Assembly: GCA_018828125.1 (NCBI GenBank)
Contig: JAHJWB010000016.1
Location: 1-64,000, forward strand
Origin: Gammaproteobacteria bacterium
Lineage (GTDB): Bacteria > Pseudomonadota > Gammaproteobacteria > Burkholderiales > Burkholderiaceae_C
Length of the DNA: 64,000 nucleotides
Direction of reading: 5' to 3'
Below the pieces are notes generated by a model. It was not told the origin of the DNA. It saw nothing but the letters and a program-made list of their open reading frames with translations, and searched no databases. The position numbers and the translations under genes are program-made. How positions within the stretch are numbered: the stretch's first letter is position 1; every line of letters starts with the position of its first letter. Positions 34,851-44,500 of the stretch are shown piece after piece.

Positions 34851-37154
34851 ATGAGCCAACGCCGCACCAAGATCAATACCCCGTTGGGCGAGACCCTGCA
34901 ACTGCGCCAACTGCATGGAACGGAGGAAATCAGCAAGCTGTTTGCGTTCAATGTCCAGGTGATCAGCGACTCCAAGAGCGTGGACCCGAAGGCGCTGCTC
35001 GGAAAGTCGGCCTCCATTGAGGTGGAGACAGATGGCGGCGGCAAGCGGTATTTGCACGGTGTTGTCAGCCGTTTTGGTATGCGCGGTCAAGACGCATCCA
35101 AGTTCAGCTACTTTCTGGAGATGCGTCCTTGGCTGTGGCTGGCCACACGCAAGAGCGATTTCAAGATCTTCCAGAACATGACCGTACCGGACATCATTCG
35201 GGATGTGCTCGGAAAGTACGGTGAGCCGATGGAGTTCAAGCTCACCAAATCCTATCCTCCGGTGGAGTACCTGGTTCAGTATTCAGAGAGCGACTGCAAC
35301 CTGGTGTGTCGCCTGGCAGAAGACCTCGGCATCTACTTCCACTTCAAGCATTCCAGTGGCAACCACACGCTGGTGTTTTGCGACGACGTCGTTGGTTCTC
35401 ATGAGCCGATGGCTGGGGGCGGGCTGCCGTTCTATCCACCAGAAAAAGCTGCTTTCGCCAAAGAAGAAAGCCTTGATGACTGGGACTTCACACAAGGCTT
35501 GCAATCGGGTCGCGTGCTGACGGACGATTTTGACTTTAAGAAGCCGCGCGCCGACTTGGCCACCATGCGCAAGATGCCGCCAGGGCATGCCAACGACGCG
35601 TTTGAGATTTACGAGTTTCCGGGCCAGTACACAGAGTACGCGGATGGTGAGCACTACGCCAAAGTGCGCGTAGAAGAGCACATCGCTACGCACGAACGCA
35701 TCGCAGCGCAAGGAAATGCAAGAAACTTGGTGGGCGCCACTGGCTGCTTCATGACCTTGCGCAATTACCCGCGTGGGGACCAGAACGTTCAGTACCTGCT
35801 GACGTCGGTGACGTACCACTTCACCGAGAACGTGCAGGTCAGCGATGCAAGCAAGGGATCCACACAGCGCTTTGCAATAGAGGCATTGCCCACGAGCAGG
35901 ACCTTCAGACCTGCTCGAATCACCCCTAAACCGCGTACCCAGGGCCTGCAGACAGCGTGGGTGGTCGGCCCCCCCGGAGAAGAGATCTATTGCGACAAGT
36001 TCGGCCGCGTCAAGGTGCAGTTCCACTGGGACCGCATCGGCTCCATGGATGAAAAATCCAGCTGCTGGATGCGCTTCTCCAGCAGCTGGGCTGGGTCAAA
36101 CTTCGGTGCCATTGCGATTCCACGGATTGGCATGGAAGTGCTGGTGGACCATATTGACGCCAATCCAGACCGCCCGATCATCGTCGGCGTGGTCTACAAC
36201 GCCGACAACATGCCCCCATGGCAGCTGCCAGGCAACCAAACCCAAACCGGCATCAAAACCCGCTCCAGCAAAGGCGGCGCCTCTGGCCCAGGACTCAAGA
36301 ACGGCCCGGGCGATGCCAATGTGCTGCGCTTTGAAGACAAGGCCGGTCAAGAACAGTTGTGGATTCACGCGCAGAAGGACCAGCTCACCGAAGTCGAGAA
36401 CGACGAAGACAAATGGGTGGGCAACGACCGGCGCAAAACGGTTGATAGGGATGAGACCAACCACATCAAGCGCGACCGCACGGAGACTGTGGACCGCAAC
36501 GAGAAGATCACGGTGCACGGCTGGCGCACTGAAGAAGTAGATGGCGACGAAACCATCACCATTCATAGCAACCGGACGGAGCGAGTGGACCACAACGAGA
36601 GCGTCGACATCGGGGACAACCAGACCTTCAAGATCGGCATCAACCGCACCAAGACTGTCGGCAAGAACGAAAAAGACAAGATCGGCAGCAACTGGTCCAT
36701 CAAGGTGGGCAAGTTCAAGACCGAGACCGTGGGCATCGCTTACATGCAAAACGTGGGCGTGGGCCGGATGGAAAACGTGGGCGTGGCCTACAACCTGAAC
36801 GTGGGCGTCATCATGGCCACGGTGGTGGGCAAGACGCAGACCACCAAAGTGGGCAGCGACCAAAACACAACTGTGGGCACAAAGTACGCCTTGACAGTGG
36901 GTGGCGGTGGTGCGGGCGGAGGAGCTGCAAGTGCTGGCGGGCCAATGAACGTAGTCGCGCCATCGGGTGGGGAGGGTGGCGGCGGAGGGGGTGGCTCCAG
37001 TATCACCATGGACGCCGAGACCATCAACCTGAACGTGGGCAGCAGCACTTTGACCCTCAAAGCCGATGGAACCATCACCGTCAATGGCAACAGCATCAAC
37101 CTCATCGGGTCGAGCGATGTCACCACGTTGTCGGGTGCCATCAACGAAAACTGA
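34851..37154 (+). CDS. vgrG: T6SS spike protein VgrG
   Basis: A 767-residue VgrG/TssI. The gp27-like region (about 1-370; LQLRQLHGTEEISKLFAFNV, PRPWLWLATRK-type strand) is followed by the gp5 OB fold (VGPPGEEIYCDKFGRVKVQF, then HWDR and SSSWAGSNFGAIAIPRIGME). A long beta-helix of repeated NRTETVDRNE / VGVGRMENVG units and a Gly-rich C-terminal segment follow. It caps the Hcp tube and carries effectors. No tss core genes are in the window, so this is an orphan vgrG locus feeding a T6SS elsewhere. Confidence 0.95.
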   Translation: MSQRRTKINTPLGETLQLRQLHGTEEISKLFAFNVQVISDSKSVDPKALLGKSASIEVETDGGGKRYLHGVVSRFGMRGQDASKFSYFLEMRPWLWLATRKSDFKIFQNMTVPDIIRDVLGKYGEPMEFKLTKSYPPVEYLVQYSESDCNLVCRLAEDLGIYFHFKHSSGNHTLVFCDDVVGSHEPMAGGGLPFYPPEKAAFAKEESLDDWDFTQGLQSGRVLTDDFDFKKPRADLATMRKMPPGHANDAFEIYEFPGQYTEYADGEHYAKVRVEEHIATHERIAAQGNARNLVGATGCFMTLRNYPRGDQNVQYLLTSVTYHFTENVQVSDASKGSTQRFAIEALPTSRTFRPARITPKPRTQGLQTAWVVGPPGEEIYCDKFGRVKVQFHWDRIGSMDEKSSCWMRFSSSWAGSNFGAIAIPRIGMEVLVDHIDANPDRPIIVGVVYNADNMPPWQLPGNQTQTGIKTRSSKGGASGPGLKNGPGDANVLRFEDKAGQEQLWIHAQKDQLTEVENDEDKWVGNDRRKTVDRDETNHIKRDRTETVDRNEKITVHGWRTEEVDGDETITIHSNRTERVDHNESVDIGDNQTFKIGINRTKTVGKNEKDKIGSNWSIKVGKFKTETVGIAYMQNVGVGRMENVGVAYNLNVGVIMATVVGKTQTTKVGSDQNTTVGTKYALTVGGGGAGGGAASAGGPMNVVAPSGGEGGGGGGGSSITMDAETINLNVGSSTLTLKADGTITVNGNSINLIGSSDVTTLSGAINEN

Positions 37155-37199
37155 CCGATTCAGCGGATTCAATTTTCTTACTACCAGGCGACCACCAAG

Positions 37200-37718
37200 A
37201 TGACAGCATTACTTCGCTCAGCAGTCAGTCCATCCATGACGATTGCTGCCAGCGCTGCGTGTACGTTTGTGCCCGCGACCGTATCCCGGCTTGAAAACGA
37301 CGGTCAAATCGTCGCTCTTTGCGCTGGAGAAGAGTTGCATGCAGCCGTTGCGTCGCACATACCTGGTCTTTTGGAAGGCCAGACTGTCCTGTTGGCTGTG
37401 GTGACGGCACAGGGCCGAGCATTAGAAGCAGCAGGGCCAGATACGGCTGGGACGTCCACACATCCCCTGGTCGTTGCTGCTTGGCCGACGGCTGGGGCGC
37501 CAATGACACCTCCTTGGCACTTTGATCGCAGCACCGGCACTCTGGCCCTGGCTGTCAACAACCTGGAGCTTGGGGCAGTAAACAGCGTACTGCTCAACTG
37601 CGGCGACGCTCGTATGCAGTTCACCAGCGATGGTGCTGTAGAAACGCGCGGTCAGACCATTACTGCTGCGGCTATCGAAACACATCGCATTGAAGGTGGA
37701 TCGATTGAGCTCAACTGA
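37200..37718 (+). CDS. T6SS-island accessory protein (DUF6484-like)
   Basis: 172 residues, Ala/Thr-rich with beta-strand pattern (TVLLAVVTAQGRALEAAG, HPLVVAAWPT, MQFTSDGAVETRGQTITAAA). Proteins of this size and look directly follow vgrG in many Burkholderiales islands. The exact role is unknown; it could be an adaptor between spike and effector. The stop overlaps the possible TTG start of the next gene. Confidence 0.5.
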   Translation: MTALLRSAVSPSMTIAASAACTFVPATVSRLENDGQIVALCAGEELHAAVASHIPGLLEGQTVLLAVVTAQGRALEAAGPDTAGTSTHPLVVAAWPTAGAPMTPPWHFDRSTGTLALAVNNLELGAVNSVLLNCGDARMQFTSDGAVETRGQTITAAAIETHRIEGGSIELN

Positions 37719-39084
37719 TGGTGCAACTGTTTCCCAGATTTCGCCGCAACAGCTAGCTCCTCCAACGCCGCTCCCCCGGTTGGCTGAACAACTACTGGGA
37801 TCTGCTATCCGCGCATACGCTCGCCGTTCAGGCAATTTGGCCTCCAGTTTGAGTCTGCGCGGTCTTAAAGCTGTTGACCAGAGACTTCAGGCGTTGATGC
37901 AGGCGGCGCGATACTACGGACCGGCGCTGTTGCAGGACCTGCAGAGCCTCGCGCCCAAAGTCACTCGTCAGGAGGAAGTGGGATTTGCCTTCGTGCATGT
38001 GGCGCTGAGCCAAATGTTTGAAGCTGCGGCAACCGATAAAAGACGCGTCCTCGCCCACTACGGTACGACCTATCTGGCGGCCGTCAAGCATGCATTGTGG
38101 TTCTTCGGAAACCCGAACACCTGCGTTGCGCTGCTGCAAGACGCCGATCTGAGCTTCACCCGTCTTGGTGTTGAATTAGCGGGGCGCATGTGCTTGCCCC
38201 AGTTATTGCCACAGGTTTACGAGGCCGCTAACCGGGGTATTCACGCAGACGAGTGTTTGCTTGCCTGCGCCCGAATCGGCCACTTTCCAGAAAACGCCGA
38301 GGGGCACATCAGAGAGGTGTTGCATGGCCACGATCTAGCCCGGCAACTGCTGATACTGGAAGTGCTTGCATGTATCGGCAAAAACCTCGTCCAATCGGAG
38401 TTACGCCAGTACATAGAACGGCTTACTGCATCCGACGGACCGACCGAAGACAGTCACCCAGGAGCGTGGGCGTCCGTAGTCGACGCCGCCATGGCAATCT
38501 GGGCGGCCCGCGAGCCGCAAGAAGCGCTCAATCGGGTGATCAAAGGTCTGCGAGTTCCCACCGAAACCGCATTGCGCGTCGTGGCAGTGGCAGGCCACAT
38601 TGATGGTCTTCTGCCAGTCCTGGCCCATTTCGATGGCTTGGATCGCGCCCTCAACGGTGCTGAGCAAGACGTGGTTCGCTTGGTCTTCGGACAGGTCCCT
38701 GGTGAACTGAGCAACGCGTTGGGTGACCAAGCCACACGCCGTTTGGCGATGCGGGGACTCGCCTGTGACGTCTTTTCAGCCAACGGTTGTGCGGGTTTGA
38801 TGCCTGAGCACATCACCGCCTGGACCGACGCCTCCGTTAAGGAACGCCTGTGGGCGCTGGCGCCAATCCGCTTGCGCCACGGCCAGCCCCTAAATGCACA
38901 GCACCTACTCGATGAGTGTTTTGATCTCAGTCATGCACTGCGTAGGTGGTTGTATGTAGCCCATGCCCACCAATCCGGGCATCCGTTTGCGCTATCTCAT
39001 GAAGACCTTGCGATGCGGCAAATGGAAGCGGTTGAGTCGCTGCTACTCCTGCGCAGTTTGGAAGCCGAAGATGACGCCTCTTGA
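37690..39084 (+). CDS. T6SS-associated helical-repeat protein (TIGR02270-like)
   Basis: 464 residues, largely alpha-helical repeats of 30-40 residues (LAGRMCLPQLLPQVYEAANR, GIHADECLLACARIGHFPEN, LVVAVAGHIDGLLPVLAHFD-like units), as expected of HEAT-type scaffolds. Similar proteins occur between vgrG and DUF2169 genes in T6SS effector islands. The TTG start at 37690 overlaps the preceding gene; a later start is possible. Confidence 0.55.
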   Translation: MKVDRLSSTDGATVSQISPQQLAPPTPLPRLAEQLLGSAIRAYARRSGNLASSLSLRGLKAVDQRLQALMQAARYYGPALLQDLQSLAPKVTRQEEVGFAFVHVALSQMFEAAATDKRRVLAHYGTTYLAAVKHALWFFGNPNTCVALLQDADLSFTRLGVELAGRMCLPQLLPQVYEAANRGIHADECLLACARIGHFPENAEGHIREVLHGHDLARQLLILEVLACIGKNLVQSELRQYIERLTASDGPTEDSHPGAWASVVDAAMAIWAAREPQEALNRVIKGLRVPTETALRVVAVAGHIDGLLPVLAHFDGLDRALNGAEQDVVRLVFGQVPGELSNALGDQATRRLAMRGLACDVFSANGCAGLMPEHITAWTDASVKERLWALAPIRLRHGQPLNAQHLLDECFDLSHALRRWLYVAHAHQSGHPFALSHEDLAMRQMEAVESLLLLRSLEAEDDAS

Positions 39085-39102
39085 CGCGTCTTTGACACAT
39101 CC

Positions 39103-40242
39103 ATGACGGGCTTCATGATCAACCACACCCCATTTCACGCCGACCTTTTCCCTCACACATCGAGGGAGGGTGAGCACAGTATGGTCGTCGTGGTCAAAGG
39201 CACATGGATGCTCGGCAGCTCTGCAACCGACTCACCCTCGTTGGCGCCATATGACCAGCAAATTCCTGTCTTTCGGGCCCCGCCCCTGGAATCACTCCAC
39301 CAGCTAAGTCGGTGCATGGCCTTGAGTGAGATGCAAGCCGAGATCATTCGCGAATTGCCAGCAGAGCCTTGGGCACAGCACGAATCAGACTTCTGTCCGC
39401 CCAAGCCACGGTTCGACCTCATCATCAATGCGTGGGCCAACCACCCGGATCGCCAAGCGTTTGCACAAGTGGAAGCTGCAATTGACTTTGTCAATCAGTG
39501 GCAGCAGGTGCAGCGCCTGATGCAATTGCACGCCCATGCTCCAAGGCGGTGGATGAAACGCCTTGGCGGCCTCGGTGACCCCGTGGCCGAATATATCGAG
39601 CCGGTGCGCCGCGTCCCATTGTTTAGACGCTTTGCCTTTGGAGGCCAAGCTCTACAGGCCAACGGGGATAGCACTTCGTTCGAGTCAAACCCTTCCGGGA
39701 TGGGCTACCACCTGCAACGCGAACTTGCGAATGGTGCGCCGCTGCCCTGGGTCGAATCGACCCGTGATCCTTTGCGGCATTGGAAAGACACACCGGATCC
39801 CGTCGCTTTGGGTACCGTGCCAGTGCACCACCTTCCCCGCCGCGCTCTCCAAGGTTCTTACGACACCCATTGGGAGCTACAGCGCCTGCCAAGGCCGCCG
39901 GTCGATTCTGACCCGCGCCAGTACAACGCCGCGCCGGACGCGCTCCAGTTGAAGGTAACGCCCCTCGCGGGCGAGGCGCTGGTTTTGAACAACATGGGCG
40001 ACAAGGCCCAACTGCACTTCAGGTGGCCCACCATCGCAATAAGCGCTTGCCCAGAAACCGCTGGCGGTACGCGCTTGCCTGCTCAGGAGCTGACTTGGGA
40101 CACCGTTGTCATTGACACAGTCCACCTCACATCCACCCTCATTTGGCGCTGCCAGATGCCGCTCCCTTCACTAGAGAAACTTGGAGCCATCAGCTTATTT
40201 GCGCATTCTCGCGCGCCGCAGACACCAGCCTCCTTGAGGTGA
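39103..40242 (+). CDS. DUF2169 T6SS adaptor protein
   Basis: 379 residues with the DUF2169 layout: INHTPFHADLFPHTSREGEH, VVVVKGTWML, a PPKPRFDLIINAWANHP segment, RRVPLFRRFAFGG and HHLPRRALQGSYDTHWEL. DUF2169 proteins are T6SS effector adaptors encoded with VgrG and PAAR/Rhs effectors. It sits between the helical-repeat and thiolase-like genes in the expected order. Confidence 0.8.
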   Translation: MTGFMINHTPFHADLFPHTSREGEHSMVVVVKGTWMLGSSATDSPSLAPYDQQIPVFRAPPLESLHQLSRCMALSEMQAEIIRELPAEPWAQHESDFCPPKPRFDLIINAWANHPDRQAFAQVEAAIDFVNQWQQVQRLMQLHAHAPRRWMKRLGGLGDPVAEYIEPVRRVPLFRRFAFGGQALQANGDSTSFESNPSGMGYHLQRELANGAPLPWVESTRDPLRHWKDTPDPVALGTVPVHHLPRRALQGSYDTHWELQRLPRPPVDSDPRQYNAAPDALQLKVTPLAGEALVLNNMGDKAQLHFRWPTIAISACPETAGGTRLPAQELTWDTVVIDTVHLTSTLIWRCQMPLPSLEKLGAISLFAHSRAPQTPASLR

Positions 40243-40252
40243 TTCACTTTTC

Positions 40253-41527
40253 ATGACCCAAGTTTCAATTTTTGCCGACGTGAGTAGTCTGCCCGCTAAC
40301 CTCTGGCGAATCGAGCACGCCGGAGCTGTCACGGCCGTGGGCAGCAGCGCATGGCAATCCGCCGCGTCTTGGGTTGGTCTGCAAAAGCGGTTTAGAAAAG
40401 CTGCTGTACCTGGACTGGGCGATGTGCCCATCACTTTTTCAGCCTGCCCAGAGGTGGCGAGCAGTTGGCCTGAAGAATCTGCCTCCAGCGTATCCAATGC
40501 ACCCGGCGATGCAATGCTTGCGTCACTTCGCATCGCTCGCCTCGTGGGTGCCGCCTTGATTGACATGCTCACTGGTGCTCAAAGCTCATCAAACGCGTCG
40601 CGGGCATCTCCACCCATTTGTGAGGGGAAACCCTGGCCTCAGATCATTGTTCTGGCTTTGCCAGCGTGGCTCAGTGCTGAACAGGGCCGGACCTTGTGGC
40701 AACAAAGTCTGGAAGTGGTACGCCAGCAAGGGGGCGCACATCAAGCTAAGGCACTCTCGGAACTTCCGTTGAGCGTCTTACATTCAAGCCACACTGCCGC
40801 ATTCGAAGGCTTGGAGTTGTTGAACCGCTCTGGCCCCCTCGTAACTGCCGCGTTGCTTCTGGCCGCCGATAGCTGGATGGACCTCGTCCTGCTGCAACCC
40901 GAGGCGGCCGCCGCCCGATTGATCACAGACAAGAATCAAGAAGGCTTCGTTCCAGGCGAAGCGGCTGCAGCACTTTGGTTGCTCCGGGTGCCCAACACCA
41001 AAGCTTCTGATGGGCAGCACTTGGTGTTGCATCCTCCAGCCTTGGCTCGATCAGCCTTTGCCCACCGTGACATCACACGCGAGCCAAACCCGGATGCCCT
41101 GACCCAAGTGTTTCGCGAGGCCCTGAGCCAAGCTGGATGGAAGCCTGAGCATGTTGGAAACAAACTCAGCGACAGCGACGGCTCTGTGTGGCGTGCATCC
41201 GCTGAAATGGCCGCGACGGCACGTGTCATGAAGGGACAAAACCCCGACGAATGGCAGCCTGCCACGGTGCTGGGCCAAGTTGGTGCGGCCACAGGCGCTG
41301 TGCATTGGGCGTTGGCCGCTCAGCGGTTGCGCCACGACAAAAACGCGCCTAACTCGTTACTCAGTTGGGCGCTGGATGCGGGCGAGCTTGCGGCCGCTGT
41401 GGCCATAGAGAGAACCATCCACGACGAGACCCTGACGGCCACAGAACAACAAAGCCGCCTGCAAGGTCGCAGTCACACCGAGACAGCCAAAACCTTCTCG
41501 GCCCGATTTTTAAACAAAAAACCCTGA
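40253..41527 (+). CDS. Thiolase/KAS-fold protein of T6SS island
   Basis: 424 residues. The segments FVPGEAAAALWLL and VLGQVGAATGAVHWALAAQR are beta-ketoacyl-synthase landmarks, but an active-site Cys context is not evident, so it is probably a non-catalytic thiolase-fold protein as found alongside DUF2169 in T6SS loci. It is likely involved in effector loading or modification. 10 bp after DUF2169 and 10 bp before rhs, so one operon. Confidence 0.6.
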   Translation: MTQVSIFADVSSLPANLWRIEHAGAVTAVGSSAWQSAASWVGLQKRFRKAAVPGLGDVPITFSACPEVASSWPEESASSVSNAPGDAMLASLRIARLVGAALIDMLTGAQSSSNASRASPPICEGKPWPQIIVLALPAWLSAEQGRTLWQQSLEVVRQQGGAHQAKALSELPLSVLHSSHTAAFEGLELLNRSGPLVTAALLLAADSWMDLVLLQPEAAAARLITDKNQEGFVPGEAAAALWLLRVPNTKASDGQHLVLHPPALARSAFAHRDITREPNPDALTQVFREALSQAGWKPEHVGNKLSDSDGSVWRASAEMAATARVMKGQNPDEWQPATVLGQVGAATGAVHWALAAQRLRHDKNAPNSLLSWALDAGELAAAVAIERTIHDETLTATEQQSRLQGRSHTETAKTFSARFLNKKP

Positions 41528-41537
41528 AGAGAATTCA

Positions 41538-44500
41538 ATGGGAACCCACATCTTCAGCGGCGGCAATGGCGAAGTCAGCCAGGTCGCTAACGCCTGGACA
41601 TTTGATCCGGCAGCCAACGTCAAACTCAAGACCAAAGGCATGCCGGGTACTGACTGGCACAAGAACAACAGTGCCAATCTGACAATACCCCTGGGCACCA
41701 TCAAAGAGCACGGCACCCAGGTCGTCAATCGCTATGGTGCGATGGATACCGGTCTTCATAACCCGGTAACCGTATTGGTGGGCCTGTTCACCAATGTGGC
41801 CGACAAAGTCAATCGGTACCAGACGTTCGTCAAAACTGTAACTCAGGAAGCCGGGGAGATGGTGGTCCATGGCGTGACCACGCTCACCAATGCGATCCTG
41901 ACCCAACTCTCCCCTGCGCTGGCGCAGACGATCAAGAACGGCGGTGATGTGCTGGGAGGCATGACCGCCGAGCACCTCAAAGGCGCGGCGCTGGACGAAG
42001 TTGAGCAGATGATGGCCATGCTCAAGGATCCTTCCACTTACACAGGCATTGCTGTCTCGATGGCCGCTACAGCTGTGCAGGGCGTGCCGGTGATTGGGCA
42101 AGTGGTGGGCGGGGCCGTGGCTGCTGACCGCGTCATTGGGATGGGCCAAGCCGCTGTAGACGCGACCGCTGAGCTGCAAGACATCATGAAAGACTGGGGC
42201 AAGCCCATGACCCCCGACCAACAGGAAGCGGCCCGCAAACGCTTGGCCGCTTGGATGGTGGGCGGTGGCATGGCATTGCTCGCAGCGCTTGCAGGCAAGA
42301 AGTGGAAGAGAAGTACAACGTCCACCGATAAGAACGATCGATCCACCACGCCCCAGAACAGCGACAAAAAGAAAGACGGGAAGGGCCCGTGCGACCAGTG
42401 CGCGCTACCCCGACCGGTCATCATCTCCAGCGGTGAAAAGCTTCTGGACGAGACCGACTTCCAGTTGCCAGGCCCCATCCCCATCCATTGGCGCCGACGC
42501 TACCGCTCTGGTCATAGGGAGTCCAGCCCTTGGGGCCAAGGATGGACCCACCCTTTCACCCTGGAGCTGCGCTTAAGCGCTCAAGGCATAGTGCATGTCA
42601 ATGATCAAGGTCGGTATATTGATTTGCCCCATGTGCCTGTGGGTCAAACCCATTGCGACAAGTTTGAAAAGTTCACTGTTCGCCACCCTAACGACAACAC
42701 ATGGGTGATCGAACACAAGGGTGGTCTATCTCACCACTACCACCGCGCCAACCCCGAGCAATGGCGATTGCAGCTCTTTGGCATCAGCGATCGCCAGGGC
42801 AACGTCGTGCGCTTGCTATGGGCCGCCGCTGGTGCATTTCAAAACGAAAGTTCAGCACGCACCTGGAGTGCGAGCCAATATGGGTCAGCGCCCGCCGAAT
42901 CTGCCGCACCCCGCGATCCCTTCGAAATCGCCCATCTGGTGGGCGTAGTCGACAGTGCTGGGCGGGAGTTGCGCTTGCGCTGGGCCAGAAGAGGCGATAC
43001 AGGCACAGGTGACAACACCGACAACAGCAACCGGCTTGTCGCCGTTGAGCTGCTTGGGCAGGGGCAAAGGGCGGGCGAAACTCACCCGCTGGTCACTTAC
43101 CATTACGACACCCAAGGCCAACTCATCGCCACCCACCATGCCGGTCAGCCTTACCGCCAATATGCATGGCGCAGTGGCGTTCTAGTGGGCTACCGCAAGG
43201 CCAGTGGCCACCGTTACTATGCGCAGTACGACAGGGAAGGCCCGCAAGGCCGGGTGTTGCGTTCGTGGTGCGCCGACGCGCCTGTGACCGGCCAAGATGA
43301 CGATCGCTTTGAATACAGGCCAGAGCAGCGTGTCACGCTGCACCGCGATGGCTTGGGCCGAATCACCCGCTACCATTGGGATGAGCGCTTCAACATCACC
43401 ACCACAGTGATGGCCGCAGGTACCGCTGAAGAAACGCGGTTGCACACCCCGTTTGACGCCAGCGGCAACCCCATCGGCACTGTGGACCCGCTGGGTCGCC
43501 GCACCACTTACCGTTACGACGCTCGTGGCAACCTCACCCAGTTGACCAATGCGTTGGGCCACAGCACCGAGCTGACCTACAACCACCAGGATCTTGTGGT
43601 CAGCCTGAAAGACGGACTGGGCTATGAATGGACGCGGGACTACGACCCACAAGGCAACATGACTCGCCTGGTGGACCCGTTGAACCAGATCACCGCTTAC
43701 GCCTATAACGCGCGCGGTTTGCCCACCGAGGTGGTTGACGCCAAGGGAGGCAAGAAGACTTTAAGCTGGGACGATGCAGGTAACCTCGTTGCCTACACCG
43801 ATTGCTCTAGACAAACCACGCGCTTTTCATACAATCTGTTCGGCCAGTTGACCGCCCGGCAAGATGCACTGGGCCAAACAACGCAATACCACTACGATGA
43901 TGCAGGGCGCCTCGTGCGTGTGAGCGAGCCCGATACCGCCGAAGGCGCGCCAGCTGTCCATAAATACGCATGGAACGGAGAAGGCCAACTGCTGGCCTAT
44001 AACGACCCGCTCGGTGGTTCCACCCGATACACATACGACGGCGATGGTCGACCGCTTACACGCGTGGACGCTGCAGGTCGCACCCTGGCCTACCACTACG
44101 ATGCTTGCGGACGGCTCATCGCCCTCGTCAACGAGAACGGTGCGCAGACCACCTTCAGATACGACCTGCGCGATCAACTCACAGACGAGATCGGGTTTGA
44201 TGGCCGTTGGCAACGCTACGTCTATAACGCTGCAGGTGAACTCACCCATGTCATCGAAACGGGAGGCTGTGAAGCGGGCCCTGGGAAAGTCACGCAGTTT
44301 GAGCGTGATGCGTTGGGGCGACTGCTTAGCAAGCGAGCCAACGCAGAGCGAAACGAGTCCGGCAAGACCTCCACGCAGGAGATCACCTATGCATACGACG
44401 CGCTGGGCCGCCTGACGCAGGCCACCAACGCCGCAGCCCATTTGCGATTTGCATACGATCCGCTGGGCCAATTGCTCAGCGAGACCCAAACGCTCATCGG